Origin: Arthrobacter sp. B1I2 | Lineage (GTDB): Bacteria; Actinomycetota; Actinomycetes; Actinomycetales; Micrococcaceae | Reading direction: 5' to 3' | DNA length: 64,000 bases | NCBI RefSeq assembly: GCF_030816485.1 | Contig: NZ_JAUSYC010000001.1 | Coordinates: 3,472,001-3,536,000 of the forward strand | Shown: in pieces, positions 35,215 through 44,179 of the stretch | How the letters are laid out: every line of letters begins with the position of its first letter | How positions within the stretch are numbered: position 1 is the stretch's first letter | The notes under the pieces: model-generated | What the model saw: only the letters and a program-made list of their open reading frames with translations | What the model was told of the DNA's origin: nothing | The model's database searches: none | Translations under genes and position numbers: made by a program

Positions 35215-36582
35215 ATGACAGAGACCCTGACCACCGCCGTCACCGGGATTTCCGCGCAGAACCAGGACTGGCTCCGGCTTAAGGCCGCCGCCACGGGGCT
35301 GCAGGCGCTCCAGGTCCAGGACGGCTCGGTCCCCGAGCCCGCGGACCATGCGGAGTCAGCGCAGTACGTGGGTGCCATCGTGGCCGCCATTCGGGCCCTC
35401 GCCCCCGCCTTTCCGCACGACGCCGCCTACCTGGAGGCCGTCTGCGCAGATTTCGAGGCATGGGCGGCCGGCGGTTTCGCTGTCCCCGATTTCCTGTCCT
35501 CGCTCCTGGCGTTCCAGCCGCAGGAGCAGCGCCGCGACGGGCTGCAGCACCTTGTGGTCTTCCCCATGTACACCCAGAACGGCAGCAGCAACCGGCTGGT
35601 GGAGGCCGTGCTGGTTGAGGTCATCTGGCCCGAATTCATCGCAGGCCTGGAGGCCGGGAACTACTCGAACAAGCTGTTCGTCCCCATCCGTTTCGTCGAC
35701 TTCACCCCAGGCTACGACACCAACTCGGCCGTCCTCTTCCCCGAAACCGTGGCCGTCAGCCAGACCCCCACCTTCACATGGGGCGCCATCTTCGCCGACC
35801 GTGAAGCCGCACGGTTCCGCCGCGTCCTGAAGGCTGCCGCGGACATCACGTCCCTGGAGCTGCCGGAGGGCGCCGCGGAACTGCTCGCCGACCAGGACCT
35901 CACCGAGGCCACCTTCGTGATGTGGGACCTGATCCACGACCGGACGCACATGCGCGGCGACCTGCCATTCGATCCGTTCATGATCAAGCAGCGGATGCCC
36001 TACTTCCTGTATTCACTGGAAGAACTGCGCTGCGACCTCACGGCGTTCCGGGAGTCGGTCCGGATCGAACAGGACGACGACGCCGACCCTGACGCACGGC
36101 GGCACGCCAAGCTCGTGCAGTACGCCATCATCTTCGACCGCATCTTCCGCTTCGCCATCACGGGCAGCCGGGTCCGGAACTACGACGGCCTGGGCGGCCA
36201 GCTCCTCTTCGCCTGGCTGCACCAGCAGCACGTGCTGCACTGGACGGATACGCGGCTTACCATCGACTGGGACGAGGTGGCGGACGCCGTGATCGCCCTG
36301 GGTGCCAGCATCGACGAACTGTACTGGCGCTCCATCGACCGCCCCAAGACCGCGCACTGGCTGGCGGCGTACCAGCTGGTGTCGGCAACCGTCACCCCCA
36401 ACCCGGCCTCCGTATGGGCCAAGGGTCCGGACGCGCTGCCGTTGGCTGGAACGCCCCGCGGCCTCACGGACCAGGTGCTGGACGACGAATTCCCGCTGTC
36501 CATGTTTTACGAGGCACTGGAGAAGAAGATGCGGCCCATCATTGAGTCCACCGCCGGGATCACCGGCCGCACCGCGCTTTGA
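35215..36582 (+). CDS. DUF6421-family protein
   Basis: A 455-residue soluble protein of the actinobacterial DUF6421 type, without known function. Striking conserved-looking blocks are VVFPMYTQNGS, KLFVPIRFVDFTPGYDTNSAVLFPE, and WDLIHDRTHMRGDLPFDPFMIKQRMPYF, the last rich in His, Asp and Arg as in a metal or active site. AGAAAGG precedes the ATG at 35215. It overlaps a downstream SDR gene by 4 nt (TTGA), so both are probably translated together, suggesting the pair act in one pathway. Confidence 0.8.
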   Translation: MTETLTTAVTGISAQNQDWLRLKAAATGLQALQVQDGSVPEPADHAESAQYVGAIVAAIRALAPAFPHDAAYLEAVCADFEAWAAGGFAVPDFLSSLLAFQPQEQRRDGLQHLVVFPMYTQNGSSNRLVEAVLVEVIWPEFIAGLEAGNYSNKLFVPIRFVDFTPGYDTNSAVLFPETVAVSQTPTFTWGAIFADREAARFRRVLKAAADITSLELPEGAAELLADQDLTEATFVMWDLIHDRTHMRGDLPFDPFMIKQRMPYFLYSLEELRCDLTAFRESVRIEQDDDADPDARRHAKLVQYAIIFDRIFRFAITGSRVRNYDGLGGQLLFAWLHQQHVLHWTDTRLTIDWDEVADAVIALGASIDELYWRSIDRPKTAHWLAAYQLVSATVTPNPASVWAKGPDALPLAGTPRGLTDQVLDDEFPLSMFYEALEKKMRPIIESTAGITGRTAL

Positions 36583-37325
36583 CCAGCGCCGGCGCCGCGG
36601 GGGCCGTTCAGGGCGCCCAGCCCCTCACTGTCCTGGTGGCCGGTGGCAGCGGTGCGTCCGGAACGGCCGTTGCGCGGGCCCTCGCCGCTGCAGGGCACCG
36701 CGTGGCAACGGCGGGGTCAGACCAGGCCCGGATCAAAGAGGCAGCGCAGAAAGCGGGCCACGGCGTCAGGCCCTTCACGTGCGACCTGGCGGCACTGGAC
36801 GACGTCCGTCAGCTGCGCGACGACGTCGCCGGCGCACTCGGGACGGTGGACGGCGTCATCCACCTGGTGGGCGGCTGGCGCGGAGCCAAAGGCATAGCGG
36901 ACCAGTCCGATGACGACTGGGACTTCCTGGAACGCGGCGCCGTCACCACGCTGCGCAATGTGTCACGCGTCTTTTTCGACGACATCGCCGCATCCGCCGC
37001 CGGCAGGTTTGCGATGGTGTCATCCACGGCCCTGGACAAACCCGCCGCAGCCGTGGCCAGCTACGTGGCAGCGAAGGCGGCCGCGGAAGCGTGGACCATG
37101 GCCATGGCGGACGGCTTCCGCCGGGCTTCCGGGGACGGCGGAAGCACAGCTGCGGCGACCATCCTGGTGGTCAAGGCGCTGGTGGACGATGAGCTGCGCC
37201 GCACCTACCCGGAGCGCACATTCCCGGGGGCGACGGACGTGGCTGACCTGGCTGCCGCCGTCGTACGGCTTTTCGGCACTCCGTCCGGCGAACTCAACGG
37301 TGCCCGGCTCCGGCTGGCGGACTGA
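36579..37325 (+). CDS. SDR-family oxidoreductase (atypical)
   Basis: A 248-residue Rossmann-fold protein starting at a TTG that overlaps the previous stop as TTGA. The cofactor site VAGGSGASGTAVARAL is present, as is HLVGGWRG. The catalytic Ser and Tyr-x3-Lys are seen in MVSSTALDK and SYVAAKAAAEAW, so the active site looks complete (Tyr followed by VAAK). Coupled to the DUF6421 gene. Substrate unknown. Confidence 0.85.
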   Translation: MTSAGAAGAVQGAQPLTVLVAGGSGASGTAVARALAAAGHRVATAGSDQARIKEAAQKAGHGVRPFTCDLAALDDVRQLRDDVAGALGTVDGVIHLVGGWRGAKGIADQSDDDWDFLERGAVTTLRNVSRVFFDDIAASAAGRFAMVSSTALDKPAAAVASYVAAKAAAEAWTMAMADGFRRASGDGGSTAAATILVVKALVDDELRRTYPERTFPGATDVADLAAAVVRLFGTPSGELNGARLRLAD

Positions 37326-37343
37326 CCGCCACCGGGGCGGTAC

Positions 37344-37380
37344 CTGATGTGACTGCACCCGATGTGACTGTACCTACACT
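37344..37380 (+). promoter_or_regulatory. Promoter of ltaE with tandem 15-bp repeat
   Basis: TACACT at 37375-37380 lies 6 nt before the GTG start, typical of a leaderless promoter. In the place of the -35 region are two tandem copies of a 15-bp unit, CTGATGTGACTGCAC (37344-37358) and CCGATGTGACTGTAC (37359-37373), 13 of 15 bases identical. Repeat-bound regulator or chance slippage; not decidable here. Confidence 0.5.
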
Positions 37381-37386
37381 GGAAAC

Positions 37387-38496
37387 GTGAGCAACCCTAT
37401 GACGACAACAGCAGAAACAGGCGCAGCGCTGCGGCTGCACGATCCAAACGTGCGGGGGTTCGCCTCGGACAACTACTCCGGCGTCCACCCCGAAGTCCTC
37501 GCAGCACTGGCGGCGGCCAATGACGGGCACCAGGTTTCCTACGGCGAGGACGACTACACCGCGCGGCTGCAGGAACTGATGGTTGGCCACTTCGGTCCCG
37601 GCATCGAATGCTTCCCCGTCTTCAACGGCACCGGCGCAAACGTCCTGTCACTGCAGTCCCTGCTCCCCCGCTGGGGTGCCGTGGTGTGTGCCTCCTCCGC
37701 CCACATCAACATGGACGAAAACGGGGCTCCGGAACGCATCGGCGGCCTCAAGCTCCTGCACGTCCCCACGCCGGACGGCAAGCTGACCCCTGAACTGATC
37801 GACCGGGAGGCCTGGGGCTGGGGCGATGAACACCGCGCCCAGCCGCTCGCCGTCTCCATCACCCAGACCACGGAACTGGGCACCTGCTACACCCCGGAAG
37901 AGGTCCGTGCCATTGCCGACCACGCCCACGCCAAGGGCATGAAGCTGCACATGGACGGGGCGCGGCTGGCCAATGCGGCTGCCCATCTGGGAGTGCCGCT
38001 GCGGGCCTTCACCCGGGATGCGGGCGTGGACATCCTGTCCTTTGGGGGCACCAAGAACGGGCTGCTCTTCGGCGAAGTGGTGGTGGCGCTGAACCCGGAG
38101 GCGGCCCACGGCCTGGTCTACCTGCGCAAGATGGACATGCAGCTGGCCTCGAAAATGCGGTTTATGTCCGCCCAGTTCATCGCCCTGCTGGAAGGCGACC
38201 TGTGGCTGCGCTCGGCCTCGCACGCCAACGCCATGGCCGCCCGGCTGCGCGCCGCCGTCGATGCCATCGAGGGTGTCCGGGCCACGCAGAAGACCGAATC
38301 CAACGGCGTCTTCGCCATCCTTCCCCCCGGCACAGCAGACAGGCTGCGGAAGTCATTCCGGTTCTACGACTGGGATGAGGCGGCAGGGGAAGTCCGGTGG
38401 ATGTGTTCCTTTGACACCACCGAGGAGGACGTCGATACCTTTGCTGCCGCGATCCGCCATGAACTCCGGGATTACCGGGACAGCCAGGCGGGCTGA
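37387..38496 (+). CDS. ltaE: Low-specificity L-threonine aldolase
   Basis: A 369-residue PLP enzyme cleaving threonine (and allo-threonine) to glycine and acetaldehyde. Motifs: FASDNYSGVHPEVLAAL at the start, FNGTGANVLSLQ, LHMDGARLANAAAHL with the PLP-ring aspartate, and SFGGTKNGLLFGE with the PLP lysine. The GTG at 37387 is chosen because TACACT lies 6 nt upstream; an ATG at 37399 is possible. The C-terminal domain includes RWMCSFDTTEEDVD. Forms tetramers in the family. Confidence 0.94.
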   Translation: MSNPMTTTAETGAALRLHDPNVRGFASDNYSGVHPEVLAALAAANDGHQVSYGEDDYTARLQELMVGHFGPGIECFPVFNGTGANVLSLQSLLPRWGAVVCASSAHINMDENGAPERIGGLKLLHVPTPDGKLTPELIDREAWGWGDEHRAQPLAVSITQTTELGTCYTPEEVRAIADHAHAKGMKLHMDGARLANAAAHLGVPLRAFTRDAGVDILSFGGTKNGLLFGEVVVALNPEAAHGLVYLRKMDMQLASKMRFMSAQFIALLEGDLWLRSASHANAMAARLRAAVDAIEGVRATQKTESNGVFAILPPGTADRLRKSFRFYDWDEAAGEVRWMCSFDTTEEDVDTFAAAIRHELRDYRDSQAG

Positions 38497-38554
38497 CCGC
38501 CCGTTGACGGCGAGCCTTCCTGCCCCCGCCCGTCCCGCCCCGTAATCTGCGAAG

Positions 38555-39247
38555 GTGAACGCACTTGACCAGGTTCCCCCGGATTTCCGCCACGCCTTGG
38601 GAACCCTCAGGAAAGCCCGGTGCCGCAAGGAACTGCGCCTCGCGGAGATCCCTGCCCCCGCACGGCTGGCACCTTTCGCCGTCGCGCTGGGTGCCGAAGT
38701 GCTGGCGCCCGGCGCCGGCGCGCCCGCCACGCCCGTGCACGGACCTGCGGCCATGGCCCTTGCCGCCGCATCCGGAACAGCCGCTTCGGGACCGGCGGAC
38801 GAGGACGAAACGGAACTCGCCACCGGACGCTTTATCCTGCTGCATGATCCGGACGGCTCGGCGGTTTGGGACGGCGAGTTCCGGATCGTCACCTACATCC
38901 GCGCCGAACTGGAACCGGAAATGGGCAACGACCAGATGCTGGGAACCGTGGCGTGGACCTGGCTCGTGGAGGCGCTGGAGAACCACCAGGCGGCGTACCG
39001 GGCAGCGGGCGGCACCGCAACCCGCGTTCTCTCCGAAAGCTTCGGGACCCTGGCCGGCCGGCCCGGGTCCATCGACATCGAGCTCCGGGCCTCCTGGACA
39101 CCCGATTCCTCCGACGTCCAGGCCCACCTTGAGGCCTGGTCCGACATGGTATGCACGTTCGCCGGACTCCCGCCGCTGCCCGACGGCGTCACCGCACTCC
39201 CGCCCCGGCGGCGAAGCCAGCAGAACGGTTATGGGGCAGCCCGGTAA
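38555..39247 (+). CDS. DUF3000-family protein
   Basis: A 230-residue soluble protein of the actinobacterial DUF3000 family, function unknown. The core from about residue 75 has LHDPDGSAVWDGEFRIVTYIRAELEPEMGNDQMLGTVAW (given in parts: LHDPDGSAVWDGEF, then EPEMGNDQMLG). It starts with GTG 6 nt after TAATCT (38543-38548), a leaderless arrangement. rnd follows 12 nt after the stop, a neighbour pairing known for this family in actinobacteria, which hints at an RNA-related role. Confidence 0.9.
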   Translation: MNALDQVPPDFRHALGTLRKARCRKELRLAEIPAPARLAPFAVALGAEVLAPGAGAPATPVHGPAAMALAAASGTAASGPADEDETELATGRFILLHDPDGSAVWDGEFRIVTYIRAELEPEMGNDQMLGTVAWTWLVEALENHQAAYRAAGGTATRVLSESFGTLAGRPGSIDIELRASWTPDSSDVQAHLEAWSDMVCTFAGLPPLPDGVTALPPRRRSQQNGYGAAR

Positions 39248-39259
39248 ACTGGGGGCATC

Positions 39260-40594
39260 ATGACCCCAAACATTCCGGAAAACACCACGGCCGGCGTCCC
39301 GGCTGCTGTTGCCGCACCCCACATCACGGTGGAGGGCTTTGACAGCCCCATCCCCGAAATCATCGACCTCGACTCGCCCCGGGACGGCGTTCCGCTGGTC
39401 ATTGAAACCCAATCCGGCCTGGCGCGCTGTGCCGCTGCCATTGCCGCCGGCACCGGACCCGCCGGCGTGGACGCCGAGCGCGCCTCCGGCTTCCGCTACG
39501 GACAGCGCGCCTTCCTGGTCCAGATCCGCCGCGAGGGCGCCGGAACCTGGCTGATCGATCCCGAGCCGTTCGAGAACCTGGATATCATCAACGACGCCCT
39601 GCGCGGCGTCGAATGGATCCTGCACGCCGCCACCCAGGACCTGCCCTGCCTTTCCGAGCTGGGGATGTGGCCGGACAAGCTCTTCGACACAGAACTGGCT
39701 GCCCGCCTTGCCGGGCTGCCCCGCGTGGGCCTGGCCGCGGTCATCGAACAGCTGCTGGGATTCGGCCTTGCCAAGGAACACTCCGCGGCCGACTGGTCCA
39801 CCCGCCCCCTCCCGGAGCCCTGGCTGCGCTACGCCGCCCTGGACGTGGAAGTCCTCACCGAACTGCGCGAGGAACTCATCGAACTGCTGCAGGCGGACGG
39901 GAAACTGGAGTTCGCCGAACAGGAATTTGCGGCCATCCTCGAAGCGGGCATCGCTCCCCCTCGCGTGGACCCGTGGCGGAAGACCTCGGGCCTGCACCAG
40001 ATCCGGGACCGCCGCCAACTGGCCGCCGTCCGCGAGCTGTGGCTGGAACGTGACTCACTGGCGCAGAAACGCGACGTGGCGCCCGGCCGGCTACTCCCGG
40101 ACTCAGCCCTCGTTGCCGCGGCGAAGGCCATGCCCGCCACGGTCCCCCAGCTGCTCAGCACCAAGGGGTTCCATGGGCGGGCCGCCCAGCGCGAAGCTCC
40201 GCGCTGGCTGCGCTGCATCGCCGGGGCCCGGGACCTGGAAGAACTGCCGCCCCTGCACCTGGCCACCAACGCCCCGCCGCCGCCGCGGGTCTGGGCAGAC
40301 CGCGATCCGGAAGCCGCCGCCCGCCTGGCCACGGCCCGTCCCCTGCTTCAGGGGAAGGCCGAGGAGCTGAACCTCCCGCTGGAAAACCTCCTGACGCCCG
40401 ACTACCTGCGGCGCGTGGCGTGGCGGCCGCCGGCTGAAATCACCGAAGACTCCATTTCCGCTGAACTGCGGGCGTTGGGGGCCCGGCAGTGGCAGGTGGA
40501 AATTACGGCTCCGCTGATTGCCGGCGCCTTCCTGAACCCGCAGCCGCTGCCGCCCAAGGAAGCCAAACCCCTCGCTGCCGCCGGCAACCAGTAA
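39260..40594 (+). CDS. rnd: Ribonuclease D-like 3'-5' exonuclease with HRDC domain
   Basis: A 444-residue protein with an N-terminal DEDD exonuclease domain (GVDAERASGFRYG, HAATQDLPCLSELG, FDTELAARLAG and YAALDVEVLTEL supply the acidic residues and Tyr) and a C-terminal HRDC helical domain (about 225-310: WLERDSLAQKRDVAPGRLLPD). RNase D trims the 3' ends of tRNA precursors and other stable RNAs. TAAACT at 39245-39250 precedes the ATG by 9 nt. It is the last gene before the fad operon. Confidence 0.92.
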   Translation: MTPNIPENTTAGVPAAVAAPHITVEGFDSPIPEIIDLDSPRDGVPLVIETQSGLARCAAAIAAGTGPAGVDAERASGFRYGQRAFLVQIRREGAGTWLIDPEPFENLDIINDALRGVEWILHAATQDLPCLSELGMWPDKLFDTELAARLAGLPRVGLAAVIEQLLGFGLAKEHSAADWSTRPLPEPWLRYAALDVEVLTELREELIELLQADGKLEFAEQEFAAILEAGIAPPRVDPWRKTSGLHQIRDRRQLAAVRELWLERDSLAQKRDVAPGRLLPDSALVAAAKAMPATVPQLLSTKGFHGRAAQREAPRWLRCIAGARDLEELPPLHLATNAPPPPRVWADRDPEAAARLATARPLLQGKAEELNLPLENLLTPDYLRRVAWRPPAEITEDSISAELRALGARQWQVEITAPLIAGAFLNPQPLPPKEAKPLAAAGNQ

Positions 40595-40611
40595 GCGGTT
40601 CGCGTCAGCCC

Positions 40612-40640
40612 TTGCGGGCTAAGTTACTCACGAGTAACAT
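40612..40640 (+). promoter_or_regulatory. fadAB promoter with palindromic operator
   Basis: TTGCGG (40612-40617) and TAACAT (40635-40640) form a -35/-10 pair with a 17-nt spacer. The palindrome GTTACTC-AC-GAGTAAC (40623-40638) covers the end of the spacer and most of the -10 box. This is the classic placement of a repressor operator, probably of TetR type as in other actinobacterial fatty-acid regulons. The remaining 75 nt to fadA contain no gene. Confidence 0.65.
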
Positions 40641-40715
40641 CGGGGTGACCGACGTCAGGCTGCTGCCGCCCTCCGGCATGCACCCGGCGCGCTACGTCTC
40701 GATGAGGAGTTACAC

Positions 40716-41993
40716 GTGAGCCAGCACGGAAGCGGCGCATCCCCGCGCACTGTCCGCGACGTCGTCTTTGTGGACGGCATCCGCACACCCTTCGGCAGGG
40801 CCGGCGAGAAAGGAATCTACGCCGGAACCCGGGCCGACGACCTGATCGTGAAATGCATCCGCGGGCTGCTGCGGCGCAATCCGTCGCTGCCCGCCGAGCG
40901 GATCGACGAGGTGGCCATCGCCGCCACCACCCAGACCGGCGACCAGGGCCTCACCCTCGGCCGCACCGCCGCCCTGCTGGCAGGCCTCCCGCGCACGGTC
41001 CCGGGCTTCGCCATCGACCGCATGTGCGCCGGCGCCATGACCGCAGTCACCACGACGGCCGGCGGCATCGGCTTTGGCGCCTATGACGTGGTGGTTGCCG
41101 GCGGCGTGGAACACATGGGCCACCATCCCATGGGCTCCGGCGCCGACCCCAACCCGCGGTTCATGTCCGAGCGGCTGGTGGACCCGGCAGCCCTGAACAT
41201 GGGTAACACGGCCGAGAACCTGCACGACCGCTTCCCGGCCATCACCAAGCAGCGCACTGACGCCTATGCGGTGGCCTCGCAGGACAGACTGGCCGCCGCC
41301 TACCGGGATGGCAGGATCCAGCCGGACCTGGTTCCGGTTGCCGCCCGCAAGCCCGGCGAGGGTTGGACCGTCCACAGCAAGGACGAACCGCCCCGTCCCG
41401 GCACCACCATGGCCGATCTCGCCGCCCTGCGCACGCCGTTCCGCGCCCACGGCCGGGTCACGGCCGGAAACGCCGCCGGCCTGAACGACGGCGCAACCGC
41501 TGCCGTCCTTGCCTCCTCCGACGCCGCCGCGGAGCTGGGCCTGCCCGTGAAGATGCGGCTGGTCAGCTACGCGTACGCCGGGGTGGAGCCGGAGGTCATG
41601 GGCATCGGCCCCGTACCGGCAACCGAAAAAGCACTGAAGAACGCAGGGCTGACCATCGATGACATCGGCCTGTTCGAAATCAACGAGGCCTTTGCCGTCC
41701 AGGTCCTGAGCTTCCTTGACCACTACGGCATTGCCGACGACGATCCCCGGGTTAACCGGTACGGCGGCGCGATCGCCGTGGGCCACCCGCTTGCCTCCTC
41801 CGGCGTCAGGTTGATGATCCAGCTGGCCAGCCAGTTCGAGGAAGACCCCTCGGTGCGGTACGGGATTACCACCATGTGCGTGGGCCTTGGCATGGGCGGC
41901 ACCGTGATCTGGGAGAACCCCCACCACCCCGATTACAGTGGAACCCCCTCAAGGCAAACCGCCGCTACCGATTCCGAAGGAGCCCTGGCATGA
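40716..41993 (+). CDS. fadA: Acetyl-CoA acyltransferase (thiolase)
   Basis: A 425-residue thiolase that cleaves 3-ketoacyl-CoA in beta-oxidation. The nucleophilic Cys is in IDRMCAGAMTAV; NEAFAVQVL, GHPLASSG and MCVGLGMGG complete the active site. GTG start at 40716 with GAGGAG 6 nt upstream. It overlaps fadB as ATGA, as expected for subunits of a trifunctional FadAB complex. Confidence 0.95.
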   Translation: MSQHGSGASPRTVRDVVFVDGIRTPFGRAGEKGIYAGTRADDLIVKCIRGLLRRNPSLPAERIDEVAIAATTQTGDQGLTLGRTAALLAGLPRTVPGFAIDRMCAGAMTAVTTTAGGIGFGAYDVVVAGGVEHMGHHPMGSGADPNPRFMSERLVDPAALNMGNTAENLHDRFPAITKQRTDAYAVASQDRLAAAYRDGRIQPDLVPVAARKPGEGWTVHSKDEPPRPGTTMADLAALRTPFRAHGRVTAGNAAGLNDGATAAVLASSDAAAELGLPVKMRLVSYAYAGVEPEVMGIGPVPATEKALKNAGLTIDDIGLFEINEAFAVQVLSFLDHYGIADDDPRVNRYGGAIAVGHPLASSGVRLMIQLASQFEEDPSVRYGITTMCVGLGMGGTVIWENPHHPDYSGTPSRQTAATDSEGALA

Positions 41994-44152
41994 GCGCCGC
42001 AGATTTCCGCAAGCTGGCGGACCTTTTCCCCAACGAGACCGTCACCCACTCCTACGTGCAGGACATCATCCTGCCCGGCACTGCGGGCAAGCCGGGCCCG
42101 GGCACCTTCGCCCTGGTCACCCTGGACAACGACCTGGACCACACCAAGCCCACCACCCTGGGCCCCAATACCCTGGAGGAGCTCGGTACGGTGCTGGAAG
42201 GCCTGCGCGACCGGGCCGCCCGCGGCGAAATCGTGGGCGTCGGCGTTACCGGCAAGCCGCATTACCTGGTGGCGGGCGCGGACCTTTCCGCCGTGAAGTC
42301 CCTGGAAAAGCGCGAGCACGGGCTGTGGATGGCACAGCTGGGCCACGACGTCTACGCCACCCTTGCCAACCTTGGTGTTCCCAGCTTCGCCTTCATCAAC
42401 GGCGCGGCGCTGGGCGGCGGCCTGGAAATCGCCCTGCAGTCCACGTACCGCACGGTATCCACGGGCGCCGGCGCCCTGGCGCTTCCGGAAGCGTTCCTTG
42501 GCCTGGTGCCGGGCTGGGGCGGTGTCTACATCCTCCCCCGCCTGGTGGGGCCGGAAAATGCCGTAAAGGTCATGATCGAGAACCCGCTCAGCAACAACCG
42601 GACCCTCTCCGGCGCCCAGGCCTTCGGCATGGGCATCGCCGACGCCCTCTTCGAGCCGGCCGACTTCCTGGAGCAGTCACTGGCCTGGGCCGCCGGTGTC
42701 ATCTCCGGCGGGATCGTCCCGGAGCGGGCCAACGCCGTCGACCCTTCCTCCCCTGGCGCGGCAGCCCGCTGGGCTGCCGCGGTGGATGCCGGCCGGGCCT
42801 TCGTCGAAGCCAAGACCTCCAACGCCTCCCCTGCACCCGCCAAGGTCCTGGACATCCTCGAGGCGAACCGCACCATGACCGCAGCGGAGTCCGCGGCGCT
42901 GGAATGCGAAACGCTGGCCGAGCTGATGCAGACGGATGAGTTCCGCTCCACCGTCTACGCCTTCCTCGACCTGGTCCAGAAGCGTGCCAAGCGCCCGGCG
43001 GGCGCCCCTGACCGCAAGCTGGCCCGCCCCGTCACCAAGGTGGGCGTGGTGGGCGCCGGACTGATGGCCGGCCAGCTGGCCCTGCTCTTTGCCCGCCAGC
43101 TGAAGGTGCCCGTGGTGCTGACCGATATCGACCAGGCCCGCGTGGACAAAGGCGTGGCCTACGTCCATGCCGAGGTGGACAAGCTGCTGGCGAAGCAGCG
43201 CGTCAGCCAGGACGCCGCCAACCGCACCAAGGCGCTGGTGACGGGCTCGGTGTCAAAGGAAGCCTTCGCGGACGCCGACTTCGTAATCGAGGCGGTCTTT
43301 GAAGAACTGCACATCAAGAAGCAGGTCTTCGCCGAGCTGGAAGGCATCGTGGCGCCGGAGTGCATCCTGGCCACGAACACGTCCTCGCTCTCGGTGACGG
43401 AGATGGCCGCGGACCTGCAGTACCCTGAGCGGCTGGTCGGTTTCCACTTCTTCAACCCCGTGGCCGTGATGCCGCTCCTGGAAATTGTCCGCGCCCCGCG
43501 GACCGACGACGCCGTGCTGGCCACCGCCTTTGAACTGGCCAGGTCGCTGAAGAAGACCGGTGTGTTGGTCAAGGACGCCGCAGCGTTCGTGGTCAACCGC
43601 ATCCTGCTCCGGCTCATGGGGGAAGTCACGGCCGCCCTCGATGAGGGCACCCCTGCAGAAGTGGCGGACAATGCGCTGCGCCCCATGGGGCTGCCCATGA
43701 CTCCCTTCACGCTGCTGGCCATGGTGGGCCTGCCCGTGGCCCAGCACGTCCAGGAATCACTGCACGCCGCCTTCGGCGACCGCTTCCCGGTTTCCACCAA
43801 CCTCAAGAAACTCATCGACAACAACGTCAAGGCACTGTGGGAGACCGCCCCGGACGGGTCCCGGGCCATCCCCGACTCCACACTTAAGTTGATGTCCTTT
43901 GGCTCGAGCCCGTCCACGGGAGAGCAGGTGCTGCGCCGCGTCCAGGATGCCCTGGCCGAGGAAATCGGTTTGATGCTGGACGAGGGCGTTGTCGCCGGCC
44001 CGGAGGACGTGGACCTCTGCATGATCCTCGGTGCGGGCTGGCCCATGTTCCTGGGCGGCATCACTCCCTACCTGGACCGGGTGGGCGCCTCCGTGCGGGT
44101 CAATGGCAAGCGCTTCCTGGCGCCGGGCGTCGCGTCACCCGCCGCGGGTTAG
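41990..44152 (+). CDS. fadB: Multifunctional enoyl-CoA hydratase / 3-hydroxyacyl-CoA dehydrogenase
   Basis: A 720-residue fusion enzyme that hydrates enoyl-CoA and oxidises 3-hydroxyacyl-CoA. N-terminal crotonase domain (about 25-230) with NGAALGGGLEIAL and the oxyanion LPEAFLGLVPGWGG; NAD-binding domain (about 340-520) with VGVVGAGLMAGQ, ATNTSSLSVTEMA and the catalytic GFHFFNPVAVMPLLE; C-terminal 3HCDH domains to 720. The frame extends upstream but the ATG at 41990 is the family start and overlaps fadA. The gene is convergent with the ECF ATPase gene, 27 nt away. Confidence 0.95.
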   Translation: MSAADFRKLADLFPNETVTHSYVQDIILPGTAGKPGPGTFALVTLDNDLDHTKPTTLGPNTLEELGTVLEGLRDRAARGEIVGVGVTGKPHYLVAGADLSAVKSLEKREHGLWMAQLGHDVYATLANLGVPSFAFINGAALGGGLEIALQSTYRTVSTGAGALALPEAFLGLVPGWGGVYILPRLVGPENAVKVMIENPLSNNRTLSGAQAFGMGIADALFEPADFLEQSLAWAAGVISGGIVPERANAVDPSSPGAAARWAAAVDAGRAFVEAKTSNASPAPAKVLDILEANRTMTAAESAALECETLAELMQTDEFRSTVYAFLDLVQKRAKRPAGAPDRKLARPVTKVGVVGAGLMAGQLALLFARQLKVPVVLTDIDQARVDKGVAYVHAEVDKLLAKQRVSQDAANRTKALVTGSVSKEAFADADFVIEAVFEELHIKKQVFAELEGIVAPECILATNTSSLSVTEMAADLQYPERLVGFHFFNPVAVMPLLEIVRAPRTDDAVLATAFELARSLKKTGVLVKDAAAFVVNRILLRLMGEVTAALDEGTPAEVADNALRPMGLPMTPFTLLAMVGLPVAQHVQESLHAAFGDRFPVSTNLKKLIDNNVKALWETAPDGSRAIPDSTLKLMSFGSSPSTGEQVLRRVQDALAEEIGLMLDEGVVAGPEDVDLCMILGAGWPMFLGGITPYLDRVGASVRVNGKRFLAPGVASPAAG

Positions 44153-44179
44153 TCTCCGCACGCCCGGCGTTTCCAGCGG

